This document shows positions 17,796 through 27,173 of a stretch of DNA of 64,000 nt, piece by piece. The stretch is from Wolbachia endosymbiont of Armadillidium arcangelii (lineage in GTDB: Bacteria > Pseudomonadota > Alphaproteobacteria > Rickettsiales > Anaplasmataceae): positions 1,178,001 to 1,242,000 of the forward strand of contig NZ_CP157942.1 of assembly GCF_040207875.1 (NCBI RefSeq), read 5' to 3'. Both the position numbers and the translations under genes were made by a program. Within the stretch, counting starts at the first letter, position 1; every line of letters begins with the position of its first letter. Under the pieces are notes generated by a model. The model did no database searches, had not been told where the DNA came from, and saw only the letters and a program-made list of their open reading frames with translations.

Positions 17796-18319
17796 TTTTT
17801 CAAATACTGCAAAGCCGCTACAAGTAGAAAAATTTTTACCAAACCAGGAAGGATAAATGGTAAAACGCCTACCATTATTGCTTGTTCCAGACCTACGTAA
17901 ATAGCAAGCCAACTAACACCACAAACAAAGATTACAACTGTACCAGCTAGGCAACTTAAAGAATTACGTACAAGTGATTCACATTTAGAGTTTAAAAGTT
18001 CATTTACTCTACTCATCACCATCACTGCAGCTAAAAAGCCAATTAAATACCCACCTATTGGCCCGAGAAAAATGTGATACCCACCAGAAAAACTTGCAAG
18101 GACAGGCAACCCTGCTGCACCAAGTAACATATACGTAAGTACGGAATAAAACGCTGTTCTGCGATTAAATTTAAGCCCAATAAGCATCACTCCTAAAGTT
18201 TGCAATGTGATAGGTACAGGCTGCAATGGTATGCTTATTTGAGCCGTCAAGAACAAAAGTAAAACGCAAGACAATATTTCAGCCAGCGTTGACCTACTGC
18301 TAGATTGTGTTATAAACAT
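17792..18319 (-). CDS. bioY: Biotin transporter BioY (S component)
   Basis: A 175-residue membrane protein with six predicted helices that captures biotin for import, alone or with an ECF ATPase module. The motifs PLQPVPITLQTLGVML and FLGPIGGYLIGF are typical of BioY. The family length fits. Biotin import would make sense in a strain without its own bio operon; none is seen in this window. The downstream DUF1284 gene overlaps its stop codon. Confidence 0.92.
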   Translation of the reverse strand: MFITQSSSRSTLAEILSCVLLLFLTAQISIPLQPVPITLQTLGVMLIGLKFNRRTAFYSVLTYMLLGAAGLPVLASFSGGYHIFLGPIGGYLIGFLAAVMVMSRVNELLNSKCESLVRNSLSCLAGTVVIFVCGVSWLAIYVGLEQAIMVGVLPFILPGLVKIFLLVAALQYLKK

Positions 18320-18434
18320 ACCTTCCCAATAAAAATAACTTATTAAATGTAATATATATGTGTAAGAGGTTTTGCAATTTAAATTTTGCTTGTATTGCGC
18401 TACAATGAATTATTTATGCACTATAAAATTAAAA

Positions 18435-18995
18435 ATGATAAGTAAACCACAAGATCTATTATCGTTGATGAAAACAAGACACAGCGGACGTTCATACGAT
18501 CATACAAGAGCAATATCTCAGAAAGAAATGGATATTTTAATAGAAGCTGTAAGGCTAACACCCTCGTGTTTTGGTGATGAACCTTGGAGATATATGATAT
18601 GCAATAAACAGAGCAATCAAAACGCATGGAAAAAATTGCTCAATTGCCTTGATGAATCTAATCAAAAGTGGGCAAAAGATGCACAAATACTAATTATATC
18701 TCTAAGCGCTAGGAATTTCCGTAAATCTGATAAAGGTGAAAATTTTTGGGCTAATCACGATACTGGCGCAGCGAATTATGGACTTATGCTACAAGCTGCA
18801 GCTATGAACTTAATGGCCCACCAAATGGGCGGTTTTGATAGAGATAAAATAGTGAAAGAGTTCGATATATCCGGTGATTTTAATGTAATGTCAGTAATAG
18901 CAGTTGGTTACGAAGAAGAGGGTGCTGAAATCAAAGAAAAAAAAAGAAAGCCAATAGAAGAAATATTTTTTTATGACGAATGGCCAGCGAGCTGA
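18435..18995 (+). CDS. Nitroreductase-family FMN protein
   Basis: A 186-residue protein from the ATG at 18435 (MISKPQDLL); in-frame ATGs further upstream at 18372 and 18405 would add residues that do not look like the family. The FMN-phosphate-binding TRHSGRSYD motif near the N-terminus, TPSCFGDEPWRYM, and the ANYGLMLQAAAMNL helix are those of NAD(P)H-dependent nitroreductases, which use FMN to reduce quinones or nitro groups. The physiological substrate is unknown. It is divergent from bioY and convergent with a small reverse-strand frame. Confidence 0.85.
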   Translation: MISKPQDLLSLMKTRHSGRSYDHTRAISQKEMDILIEAVRLTPSCFGDEPWRYMICNKQSNQNAWKKLLNCLDESNQKWAKDAQILIISLSARNFRKSDKGENFWANHDTGAANYGLMLQAAAMNLMAHQMGGFDRDKIVKEFDISGDFNVMSVIAVGYEEEGAEIKEKKRKPIEEIFFYDEWPAS

Positions 18996-19216
18996 CTTGA
19001 CCATTCTTCTCTTAATATCTTAAAAATTGGATTATCTGGTAAATAATGCTTTTTCATTCTACCCTCTTCAATTGTTTGCCAGTCTTTCCATAGAAGCTTT
19101 TTACTTCCCAATTCATAATCCATGCCGTCCCACATATCTTCTCGAAAGCCATAAACAGCAAAGTGCCAATTAAAAATAAGACCCACTGCGAAACGGTATG
19201 CAACTAATTTCAGCAT
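18971..19216 (-). CDS. Small hypothetical protein, doubtful
   Basis: An 81-residue frame that overlaps the end of the nitroreductase gene by 25 bp on the other strand. The composition is protein-like (FNWHFAVYGFREDMWDG, then KKLLWKDWQTIEEGRMKKHY), with many aromatic residues and a charged C-terminus. No ribosome site precedes the ATG, and a decayed IS begins right behind it, so it may be a shortened or dead gene. Family not recognised. Confidence 0.35.
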   Translation of the reverse strand: MLKLVAYRFAVGLIFNWHFAVYGFREDMWDGMDYELGSKKLLWKDWQTIEEGRMKKHYLPDNPIFKILREEWSSQLAGHSS

Positions 19217-19249
19217 GAGTTAGGCGAACAGCAGGATCAATAAAAACCC

Positions 19250-19775
19250 ATGTCTGAGGTTTACCAGATCAGCAATTATTCATGTTGTATTTCTTCTGAA
19301 AATTGCGATAGGTATGCGACATAAAATCTTAATTTCACAGATTTTATGCTCTACCTAAATGATACCAGCTTCCGATTGTTGATCATCCGTCAGCCCGATA
19401 CCTTTTATGTGGAATTACAACGTTACTCTCAATTTTTGCCACCCCAGAATCTGCATACTTTACATTCTCTTTTGGCAACATTTTTTCCTGTTTTCGTATC
19501 TTAAAATCGTGCTCTGTGTGATACTGATAGAATTTGCCCATCTTCTTTTATAACGATTTCTGCTTTCATTGTGTTTACTCTTTTCTTTCCAGAATAAGAC
19601 AATTTTTCTATCTTTTGGCCGTTGTATTGGTTACATCTGCTAATATCTTCAAAATTCTTTCTGGCCTGTCCTTTTTTATTGAGATTTTTTTAGCCAAAAG
19701 TGGTTCCATTTTCTTGAATAATCGGCAAATGTTTGAGTTATACAAGTTACTCAAGAATCGGTGTGTTATATAAGT
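19250..19775 (-). pseudogene. Decayed IS5-family transposase
   Basis: Reading the minus strand with frameshifts gives RPERILKILADVTN, then KYADSG and AKIESNV, which parallel MTPEKILKILADVTE and KYADSGYQGWQKLQSNV from the element at 48.4-49.2 kb. The order and spacing agree, so this is an older, more broken member of the same transposase group. No intact frame or clear ends remain. Confidence 0.6.
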
Positions 19776-19790
19776 TCAATAATACAGAAT

Positions 19791-20819
19791 GGCTTTGTTG
19801 CATAGCTAGAGTATTTTAAGGTGGTAATAAAGGAAAGGTTCTTGTTAAATATATGGTTACCAACACATTTTAGTAAAATAATCATTTTAATGAAAACATG
19901 CCGCAAAAAATGAGAGTCAGTAATCATGGTGAATATAATAAGTTTCTTCAAGGGAGGGGAAATATTTTTTATTTTGTCAGCGAAGCTATAGAAAATTGGT
20001 ATGCAAACACTCCAAGAGTTGCGGGTACATTTATAGTGATAAAGTTGTGATTCTAATACATGTTCTTTTTAGAATTGGTCTAAGGCAAGCTGTAGGTTTT
20101 GTAAAAGGTTATATGATGCAAAAACCTTAAGGTTACACGCAAGCTTCCAGAAGATTCAAAACTTGAAAATTGATGATCGTAGAAATGTGATTGGAAAAAT
20201 ATTGAAATTGCTATAGATAGCACGAGAGTTAGTATCTACAATAACAATGGTGGCCATAGTAAACTTAATATTCGAGAAAGAAAATACAATCGTTATGATC
20301 AAGTAAGAAAACTACACGTTGTTTTAAACATAAACGATAAGAAAGCAATAAGCATACTAATTTCCGGACTATTTATCGGTCTGTGATGTGTTAAAGAAAA
20401 TTAGTGATAAGTATATTCTATTCGAGCAGATGCAGCTTATGATATAAGAAGTGTGTATAAAGAATGCAGGAAATACAACATTATACCTGTTATTCGGCCT
20501 AGGAAGGATACTAGAGCTGACTACTTATCAGAAAGAAACAAGTACATTAGTAGAATATGAAAACTATAAATATGGTATTAAAAAATGGAAGAAAAAAGTT
20601 AAGTATGGAACACGGTCTTATATTGAAGCATTTTTCTATAGATTAAAGCAAATATTTGGATTTAGTTTCAAAAATAAATCTGAGATAAATCGAGAAAAAG
20701 AATTGCTAATAAAATGCTAATTGCTCAATAAATTTACTGATATTGGCATAACTAAATTTGAAATAGTTACATGAATTTGTCGTAAACCACCACCACATGA
20801 AGTGCTATGCAACAAAACC
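19791..20819 (+). mobile_element. Degenerate IS5-family element (IS903-like) with both ends preserved
   Basis: Terminal inverted repeats GGCTTTGTTGCATAGC (19791-19806) and GCTATGCAACAAAACC (20804-20819) differ at one position and resemble the IS903 end GGCTTTGTTG. The 1029-bp length suits the group. No target duplication can be seen. The right end abuts a palindromic repeat. Confidence 0.8.
19898..20720 (+). pseudogene. IS903-like transposase, frameshifted
   Basis: From the ATG at 19898 the translation begins MPQKMRVSNHGEYNKFLQGR, then stops after about 50 residues. Later fragments in other frames include IDSTRVSIYNNNGG (first catalytic Asp), ADAAYDIRSVYKECRKYNI (second Asp) and SYIEAFFYRLKQIFG (catalytic Glu), so the whole DDE core is present but split by several frameshifts and stops. 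Confidence 0.8.
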
Positions 20820-20870
20820 ATCCCAGTGCCAAGGCACTGGGATGACAAGAAAGGGAGCACTGCGTTTCAC
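20820..20870. repeat. Palindromic repeat abutting the IS end
   Basis: ATCCCAGTGCCAAGGCACTGGGATGACA at 20820-20846 forms a near-perfect hairpin. The following AGCACTG...TTTCACATG tail matches the tail at about 11110-11130, showing that the repeat unit extends beyond the palindrome. Confidence 0.8.
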
Positions 20871-20910
20871 ATGCATCTGAATGGATACTAAAACTTCATC
20901 CTAATCTAAA

Positions 20911-21978
20911 TTAGAATACTGATTCTTCTAGAAGTTGTTCGTGTTCCTCTTCTATTGCGATAGAATCATCGTGATTTTTAAATAAATCCCTGATTTTTGT
21001 TTCTATTTCATATGCAATTTCTTTGTTTGCCTTAAGGTAATTTTTTACATTTTCCCTTCCTTGCCCAAGACGCGTATTGTTATATGAATAATAAGCACCT
21101 GCCTTTTCAAGCACACCAAGTTTTGCTCCTATATCTATTATTTCTCCAAGTTTTGATATGCCTTCATTGTACATTATATCAAATTTTGCTTCTCTAAATG
21201 GAGGAGCAACTTTATTTTTTACAACTTTAACTCTCGTTTCATTACCCGTGATATTCTCTTTATCCTTTATTGCACCAACTTTCCTTATATCAAGTCTTAT
21301 AGAAGTATAGAATTTTAACGCATTTCCACCGGTGGTAGTTTCAGGGTTTCCATATACTACTCCTATTTTCATACGAATTTGGTTAATAAATATCAATATA
21401 CAGTTTGCTTTTGAAACTGCAGAGGTTAGCTTCCTGAGCCCATGACTTAGAAGTCTTGCTTGCAATCCCATGTGCTGATCGCCCATATCCCCTTCAATTT
21501 CAGCTCTTGGAGTTAATGCTGCAACAGAGTCAATAACTATTACATCAACTGCACCAGAACATACTAAATACTCAACAATATGCAACGCTTGTTCTCCAGT
21601 GTCTGGTTGTGAAATCACTAAATCATCGGTATTCACCCCAAGTTTACGAGCATATATAACATCCAACGCATGCTCCGCATCAATAAATGCACATAATCCT
21701 CCTTTTTTCTGTGCTTCAGCAATTACATGTAAAGCAAGGGTGGTTTTACCAGAACTCTCAGGGCCAAATATCTCAATTATACGTCCTTTTGGCAGTCCCC
21801 CAACACCCAGAGCTGAATCAAGTGCAATCGACCCTGTGGATATCGTGTCTATTTTTTCTACAGGGTTTTGCTTCAGCTTCATTATTGCACCTTTACCGAA
21901 TGCTTTTTCAATTTGACTTATTGCATTATCTAGTGCTTTTTGCTTATCATTATTTCTTTCTTCTGGGTTGTTTGCCAT
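20911..21978 (-). CDS. recA: Recombinase A
   Basis: A 355-residue ATPase that forms filaments on single-stranded DNA for homologous recombination. The Walker A motif is GPESSGKT (72-79), followed by FIDAEHALD and the VIVIDSVAAL Walker B segment; the DNA-binding L2 region (ETTTGGNALKFY) is intact. Length is normal for the family. It stands alone, divergent from truA. Intact recA fits the many homologous repeats in this genome. Confidence 0.98.
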   Translation of the reverse strand: MANNPEERNNDKQKALDNAISQIEKAFGKGAIMKLKQNPVEKIDTISTGSIALDSALGVGGLPKGRIIEIFGPESSGKTTLALHVIAEAQKKGGLCAFIDAEHALDVIYARKLGVNTDDLVISQPDTGEQALHIVEYLVCSGAVDVIVIDSVAALTPRAEIEGDMGDQHMGLQARLLSHGLRKLTSAVSKANCILIFINQIRMKIGVVYGNPETTTGGNALKFYTSIRLDIRKVGAIKDKENITGNETRVKVVKNKVAPPFREAKFDIMYNEGISKLGEIIDIGAKLGVLEKAGAYYSYNNTRLGQGRENVKNYLKANKEIAYEIETKIRDLFKNHDDSIAIEEEHEQLLEESVF

Positions 21979-22097
21979 GGATCATTTATTAACTTGTATA
22001 ATCTCCATGGTAATTGAACGCGAACAATCTGCCAAGGGTTTTTTAATAACGAAGAACGTTAGTGACCTAAATTATATTAAGATAGATAGACTTTGTA

Positions 22098-22835
22098 GTG
22101 CGATACAAAATAACGATAGAATACAATGGTAGTGGTTTCTCTGGTTGGCAGAAGCAACAACACCCTGCTAACTCAATTCAGGAGACCATAGAAAACGCTA
22201 TATTTAATTTTAGCGGTGAGAAAGTCACTTTGAATTGTGGTGGCAGAACTGACGCAGGGGTTCATGCTTTAGGGCAAGTTGCTCATTTTGATATGGAAAG
22301 GCAATTTGAGCTTTACAGAATAAGAAATGGAATAAACTATCACTTAAAAGCGATTCCTATAGTTGTGCTTGGTGCAGAAGTTGCAGATGATGCATTTCAT
22401 GCACGCTTCTCAGCAAAAAAAAGATATTATGAATATAGAATAATTAATCGCTACGCTCCTGCAGCTCTGGAAATCGGTTATGTGTGGCAAGTATTTAACC
22501 CACTTGACGTAAACATCATGCGTGAAGCTGCTAGACACCTGCTTGGAAAACATAATCTTTCAAGCTTCCGCTCAAAAGATTGTCAAGCTACAAATCCGGT
22601 CAGAACAATCGACGATATTGATATAGTACAAAATGGAAGTCATATACACATCAAAATATCTGCTATTTCCTTTTTACATAACCAAGTGAGGATCATTGTT
22701 GGCACTTTAGTTGAATTTGGAAAAAACAGAACTAATCCACAAGAAATGCTAAATATATTAAGTCAATGTAAAAGAAACGCTGCTGGAATCACTGCACCAC
22801 CTTGCGGCTTATACTTAGTAAAGATAGATTACTAG
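22098..22835 (+). CDS. truA: tRNA pseudouridine(38-40) synthase TruA
   Basis: A 245-residue enzyme that isomerises uridines 38-40 in the anticodon arm of tRNAs. The catalytic Asp52 lies in CGGRTDAGVHALGQ (47-60), and the N-terminal IEYNGSGFSGWQ and the late FLHNQVRIIVGTL motifs are typical. Translation starts at GTG 22098; no better ATG exists near it. It is convergent with dnaN, with one base between the stops. Confidence 0.95.
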   Translation: MRYKITIEYNGSGFSGWQKQQHPANSIQETIENAIFNFSGEKVTLNCGGRTDAGVHALGQVAHFDMERQFELYRIRNGINYHLKAIPIVVLGAEVADDAFHARFSAKKRYYEYRIINRYAPAALEIGYVWQVFNPLDVNIMREAARHLLGKHNLSSFRSKDCQATNPVRTIDDIDIVQNGSHIHIKISAISFLHNQVRIIVGTLVEFGKNRTNPQEMLNILSQCKRNAAGITAPPCGLYLVKIDY

Positions 22836-22836
22836 C

Positions 22837-24000
22837 TTAAGTCCTCATTGGCATCACTATATATAGTGCACTTGAATCATCTTCATCAGTGATAATTGTA
22901 GCACTATTACCATCTGACAAGCTAAATTTACACTTATTTTTTATACAGGATAAAACATCAAGCAAATAACGAGAATTAAATCCTACTTCCACAAGAGCTC
23001 CATCGTAATCCACCTCTATAGACTCAGTTGCATCACTACACTCTTGGGAGTTTGAATGTAGAGTTAATAAATTCTTTTGCAATGAAAATTTAATGGATTT
23101 TATTTTATCGGACACAACAACAGAAACTCGATCTATAACACTAGCAAGCTTACTACTCTCAACAATCATTTGTTTATCTTGAGACGTTGGGATAACGGCT
23201 TTATAATCTGGAAAAGTCCCATCTATCAGTTTTGATATTAGAATATACTCACCACATGTAAATTTGATTTTTCTATCTGAAAGTTTTACATTAACCTCAT
23301 TACAATCACCCAATACTTTCAACAGTTCCATGATAGTTTTACGTGGAATGATCACACCAAATTTGCCGTTGATATCTTTAGGCTTATGGCTCTTCATACG
23401 TGATAAACGGTGGCCATCAGTTGCAACGCAGTACAGAAATTGCTCATCTGTATGTATATATATCCCATTTAAATTATACCTTGTATCATCTAGCGACACA
23501 GCAAACCTTGTTTTAGTCAATAAGTCTACCAAATCTGCACTTAGTAGAGTGAAATTGTATCGATGACCATCTTCTTCAAGGACAGGAAAGTTATTTGAAA
23601 CTACATTCGGTAAAGAAAAATTTGCATTTCCACAGGATATCAATAATTTTCCTTGGTTATTCATTTCGAAATTGACATCCAAATCAGTTGGCAACTTCTT
23701 CACTATGTCATATAAAGTATGTGCTGAGATTTTCACTTCTCCTTCCGTTGATATATCTGCAGCAAGTGAGGCAAATACTGAAATATCAAGATCAGTAGCC
23801 TTCAGTTTTATGCTGCCATACTGTGCTTTGATATTTATACATGCCAAAACATCTATCGCGTTGCGCCTTTCAACCACTCCACTTACTTTCGATAACGTGC
23901 TTAAAAGACTTGCACGACTTACACTAAAACGCATTTGTTCACACACAGTACTTTGTTCTTTGATTCCTACATCTGCAATTTCTGACATATTAATTCTCAA
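22837..24000 (-). CDS. dnaN: DNA polymerase III sliding clamp (beta subunit)
   Basis: A 387-residue clamp that encircles DNA and tethers polymerase III. Three repeated domains of about 120 residues are visible, and the C-terminus ends in the family motif IVMPMRT. The N-terminus has about ten residues more (MRINMSEIADVGIKEQ) than usual, so an internal Met at residue 5 may be the real start. No dnaA or replication origin signal is adjacent. Confidence 0.96.
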   Translation of the reverse strand: MRINMSEIADVGIKEQSTVCEQMRFSVSRASLLSTLSKVSGVVERRNAIDVLACINIKAQYGSIKLKATDLDISVFASLAADISTEGEVKISAHTLYDIVKKLPTDLDVNFEMNNQGKLLISCGNANFSLPNVVSNNFPVLEEDGHRYNFTLLSADLVDLLTKTRFAVSLDDTRYNLNGIYIHTDEQFLYCVATDGHRLSRMKSHKPKDINGKFGVIIPRKTIMELLKVLGDCNEVNVKLSDRKIKFTCGEYILISKLIDGTFPDYKAVIPTSQDKQMIVESSKLASVIDRVSVVVSDKIKSIKFSLQKNLLTLHSNSQECSDATESIEVDYDGALVEVGFNSRYLLDVLSCIKNKCKFSLSDGNSATIITDEDDSSALYIVMPMRT

Positions 24001-24099
24001 AAATATATTTTAAATGATATTCATATTCTATGTAAAGTGATATCCATATTTTTGTCTGAGAGACAAAACAGCCTATATTATACTTTAGTGATCAATAAT

Positions 24100-24597
24100 T
24101 TACTTTGTATGGCATAAATCATGCATTTTTTGGTACGCTTTTTGAAACCCAAGCAAGGAATAAGTATCATCAACATTTGCTGTTTTTACTTTTCCATTAA
24201 CTATCATTGATAATCCCTGCTTCATTTTTAGAATCAAATCTTGGTCCGTTTTTGTATTATCTGACCACGCAAGACTTCCCTGTATTATCGGCAATTGATA
24301 TTTAGCTTTTTTATCAATATTGAGAATTACAGGCTCCTTATTATATTGAAAACCAGAAGTGACGCTTACCTCATCTGCTTTTTTATCAACGTAACTGATC
24401 ATTACATACGGTTTGCGATCGGCTGTATAATGTTCACTTTTTTTCTTAGGGTAGGATACAATGTAACACACTTTTTCACCATCTTCCAATGCAGTATACA
24501 CAAACCAATCTTTATATTTTTCGTTCAGTTGTACGTTACTAACCGATGCAAAGGTGCCTATTGAAAAAAATATTAGAAATACGAAAAGACTACGCAT
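24100..24597 (-). CDS. Invasion-associated locus B (IalB)-like secreted protein
   Basis: A 165-residue protein from the ATG at 24597; a TTG nine bases upstream is less likely. A signal peptide (MRSLFVFLIFFSIGTFAS) is followed by WFVYTALEDGEKVCYIVSYPKK, and the C-terminus has GFQKAYQKMHDLC; the two Cys and these motifs define the IalB family of alphaproteobacterial periplasmic proteins, named from Bartonella, where it aids erythrocyte invasion. A role in Wolbachia is not known. It overlaps the end of rpoH by 8 bp and is probably cotranscribed with it. Confidence 0.8.
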   Translation of the reverse strand: MRSLFVFLIFFSIGTFASVSNVQLNEKYKDWFVYTALEDGEKVCYIVSYPKKKSEHYTADRKPYVMISYVDKKADEVSVTSGFQYNKEPVILNIDKKAKYQLPIIQGSLAWSDNTKTDQDLILKMKQGLSMIVNGKVKTANVDDTYSLLGFQKAYQKMHDLCHTK

Positions 24598-25483
24598 GTA
24601 AACCAAGTTTCAAACTCTCTGATTTTATATGTTGTTTTACCTTACTCATCGCTTGCTCAGCCAACTGTCTTATTCTTTCTCTTGAAACACAATATTTTTT
24701 GCTAAGCTCGTCCAAAGTTTGATTACTCTCAGACAAATATCTGCTAATAAAAATGTCTCTTGATCTTTCGTTAAGAGTTGTCAATGCATTGCTTAAAATT
24801 GTTTCTTTTAATGCCTTTTCTTCATGATTCTGGTAAGCTACTTCTTGACTGACTAAATTACACGGAATCATATCTTGTAACTCCTTTTTAGAGTCGTCAC
24901 CTATTTTTATACAATTATTTAACGACTGATCCTTACAAGCCAAACGATAGTTCATTTGTACAACATCTTCTTCAGATACAGAAAGCTCACTTGATATTGC
25001 TTTTATTTCTTCGTTACTCAAAGTTTCTCTGTTTGTGTATTGTAAAATTCTTTTTTTCATTTTACGTAAACTAAAAAATAATCTCCTTTGCGCTTGCGTT
25101 GTACCTATTTTCACAAGTGACCAAGATTTCAATATAAAGTCTTTTATTGAAGCTTCAATCCACCATACTGCATAAGTTGAAAAACGAAATCCCAAGTCAG
25201 GATTAAACTTTTTCACTGCATGCATTAAACCCATATTTCCTTCCATGAACAAGTCCATCAACAATAGCCCGTAGTTCTTAAATTTCATTGCAATTTTTAC
25301 TACTAAATTCAAATGGCTGGTAATCAACTTGTGAGCAGAAGAAATATCCTTATGTTCTTGCCAATTTTTTGCTAATCGCACTTCCTCTTCTTGGGAAAGC
25401 ATAGGAAATTTTCGCACTTCAGCAATATATTGCATAAGATTAGTGCTACTATTAACATATAAATTCGCTACTGGGGTCAACAT
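24590..25483 (-). CDS. rpoH: RNA polymerase heat-shock sigma factor (sigma-32)
   Basis: A 297-residue sigma factor directing transcription of heat-shock genes. Region 2 reads DLFMEGNMGLMHAVKKFNPDLGF with STYAVWWIEASIKDFIL after it; the segment TTQAQRRLFFSLRKMKK is the RpoH box, which separates RpoH from the primary sigma factor. Region 4.2 has the helix-turn-helix LDELSKKYCVSRERIRQL. Anaplasmataceae keep very few sigma factors, so this is likely the only alternative one. Length is normal. Confidence 0.94.
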   Translation of the reverse strand: MLTPVANLYVNSSTNLMQYIAEVRKFPMLSQEEEVRLAKNWQEHKDISSAHKLITSHLNLVVKIAMKFKNYGLLLMDLFMEGNMGLMHAVKKFNPDLGFRFSTYAVWWIEASIKDFILKSWSLVKIGTTQAQRRLFFSLRKMKKRILQYTNRETLSNEEIKAISSELSVSEEDVVQMNYRLACKDQSLNNCIKIGDDSKKELQDMIPCNLVSQEVAYQNHEEKALKETILSNALTTLNERSRDIFISRYLSESNQTLDELSKKYCVSRERIRQLAEQAMSKVKQHIKSESLKLGLHA

Positions 25484-25670
25484 AATAACTTAAATTAAAA
25501 CTCCATGTATATAATATATTGATTTTTAGTGAGAAATTCAAGCTTTAATTAAAAAAAGCACAACTTTCCATCCAATTGAAATCTTAGCAACAATACACTT
25601 CAACATCAGCTACCTGATTAAAATTACTAGCGCGTAACAATAAACGCTATAATTTAAATAAACAATGTGT

Positions 25671-25765
25671 CATTCCAGTGTTCAAACACTGGAATTCACA
25701 TTTCTTTTTTCTAGATCCCAGTGTCATGCTACTTGAATGACAAGAAAAACCCACTGGGATAACAA
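25671..25765. repeat. Palindromic repeat cluster downstream of wsp
   Basis: CATTCCAGTGTTCAAACACTGGAAT forms a hairpin, followed by AGATCCCAGTGTCATGCTAC and CCCACTGGGATAACA pieces. The block lies between rpoH and wsp and may act as a terminator for wsp, but this is only a positional guess. Confidence 0.75.
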
Positions 25766-25777
25766 GACTGAGATAGA

Positions 25778-26497
25778 CTAAAAATTAAACACTACTCCAG
25801 CTTCTGCACCAATAGTACTGTAAAAAACTTTGTGTGCGCCTTTATCAGTAACCTTTTTCTCTGGATCATCAGGATCTTGTTTTGTTCCATCAAAGTTAGC
25901 GCCATAAGAACCAAAATAGCGAGCGCCAGCGTAAAGTTTGATTTCTGGAGTTACGTCATAACTGACACCAGCTTTCGCTTGATAAGCAAAACCAAATCCA
26001 GAGTCTTTATCACCAGCAACTTTTGTTGCTAAAGGATTGCTTACATATGCTGCACCAACACCAACACCAACGTATGGAGTGATAGGCATATCTTCGATTG
26101 CTACATCATAATAAACATTAACTAATCCTGAAAAAGCTGTCACATTGTCTGCAACAATTGCTGGAGTAAATTCTGCACCAATAACGTCGTTTTTGTTTAG
26201 TTGTGAGTAAAGTCCCTCAACATCAACTCTGATGTCATCCATTTTATAACCAAATGCACCACTACCAGCCATAAAAGATGCTTTTAAAGGATCTTGAGCG
26301 TCGTTATTATCTTTTTTATACTCAATACCATCAATTTTTGTCTTGAAAGGTGAAATTTCACCATTATATTGCAAACGAACGTAGTAGCTGGTTTCTTCAT
26401 CACTTATTGGACCAATAGGATCTGATGAAAAAGCAGAGTTTGATAGGCTTAGCAACGTCACTAAAGCAGCTGCTGAAAAAAACTTTTTATAATGCAT
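25778..26497 (-). CDS. wsp: Wolbachia surface protein WSP
   Basis: A 239-residue outer-membrane beta-barrel protein, the dominant surface antigen of Wolbachia. The signal peptide MHYKKFFSAAALVTLLSLSN and the start of the mature chain (DPIGPISDEETSYYVRLQYN) are diagnostic, as are GAFGYKMDDIRVDVEGLYSQL, PITPYVGVGVGAAYVSNP and the C-terminal GAEAGVVFNF, whose final Phe is the usual barrel signal. Four hypervariable loops separate the conserved strands. Their sequence (for example KIDGIEYKKDNNDAQDP) looks supergroup-B-like to me. The gene is intact and monocistronic. Confidence 0.98.
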   Translation of the reverse strand: MHYKKFFSAAALVTLLSLSNSAFSSDPIGPISDEETSYYVRLQYNGEISPFKTKIDGIEYKKDNNDAQDPLKASFMAGSGAFGYKMDDIRVDVEGLYSQLNKNDVIGAEFTPAIVADNVTAFSGLVNVYYDVAIEDMPITPYVGVGVGAAYVSNPLATKVAGDKDSGFGFAYQAKAGVSYDVTPEIKLYAGARYFGSYGANFDGTKQDPDDPEKKVTDKGAHKVFYSTIGAEAGVVFNF

Positions 26498-26837
26498 AAT
26501 TGCCCTCGTTAAAAAAAATTAAAATTCCACTTTAGCAGTCTAAATGATAACTAAAGTTAAGTCAAGTGCTAACTTAATAACACAAAATATTCTATATCTT
26601 AACTTCTTTTCAGAAGAACACAAAGGCTTTATTAATAAATAAACAGGATTATATGACTTTTTTCGTTCTTGATTTTCACTTCACTAGTCTTTTTATCTTC
26701 TGCTTTGTTTTTACCACTGTAACTTGCTTCATGTTCGTGCAGTAATGTAAACATGCTACATTAAGAAATACTAGTATTAGAAATAGTAAAAAGAAAATAC
26801 TTAGTTATTACATCAAGAGAAATTTTAGTAATACAGA
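26498..26837. other. Intergenic region upstream of wsp
   Basis: About 340 bp, very AT-rich, holding the wsp promoter region by position; I cannot fix the -10 and -35 boxes. A short minus-strand frame ending near 26666 has a lipoprotein-like LVFLNVAC stretch but no usable start codon. No repeat or RNA is evident. Confidence 0.4.
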
Positions 26838-27170
26838 TTAAAAAGGAAGTTTAAATCCAGGTGGTAAACCCATCACACCTGCAAGATCAGAAGTTGCATT
26901 TGCCATATCCTCTTCTGCTTTTTTAATAGCATCATTAAACGCTGCTGTCACTAAATCTTCTACTATATCTTTTTCTTCATTTCTCATAAGCTCTAAGTCT
27001 ATGTTTACCTTTTTAGCTTTATAGCTACCTATTTTTATAACTTCCACTAATACAGAAACTTTACCACCACCAGAAATACCTTGAAACTCTTTTCCAATAT
27101 ATTTTTCTTGAGCTTCCGCAAGCCTCTTTTGCATTTCCTGCGCTTGCTTCATTATTTGACTGAAATCCAC
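26838..27170 (-). CDS. ybaB: YbaB/EbfC-family nucleoid-associated protein
   Basis: A 110-residue DNA-binding protein. The sequence DFSQIMKQAQEMQKRLAEAQ with FQGISGGGKVSV and the terminal GVMGLPPGFKLPF is the standard YbaB pattern. The gene follows dnaX with three bases between stop and start, the same dnaX-ybaB order found in most bacteria, where recR often comes next; recR is absent here. It probably forms dimers that bind DNA loosely across the nucleoid. Confidence 0.92.
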   Translation of the reverse strand: MDFSQIMKQAQEMQKRLAEAQEKYIGKEFQGISGGGKVSVLVEVIKIGSYKAKKVNIDLELMRNEEKDIVEDLVTAAFNDAIKKAEEDMANATSDLAGVMGLPPGFKLPF

Positions 27171-27173
27171 AAC

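Noticed and set aside
22837..24000. dnaN considered as a pointer to the replication origin
   Set aside because: No dnaA gene, DnaA-box cluster or strand-switch pattern is visible next to it; in Anaplasmataceae dnaN is not reliably origin-linked.
26660..26830. Minus-strand frame with a lipoprotein-like LVFLNVAC stretch after ybaB
   Set aside because: No ATG, GTG or TTG at the right place and no ribosome site; an ATT start would be needed.
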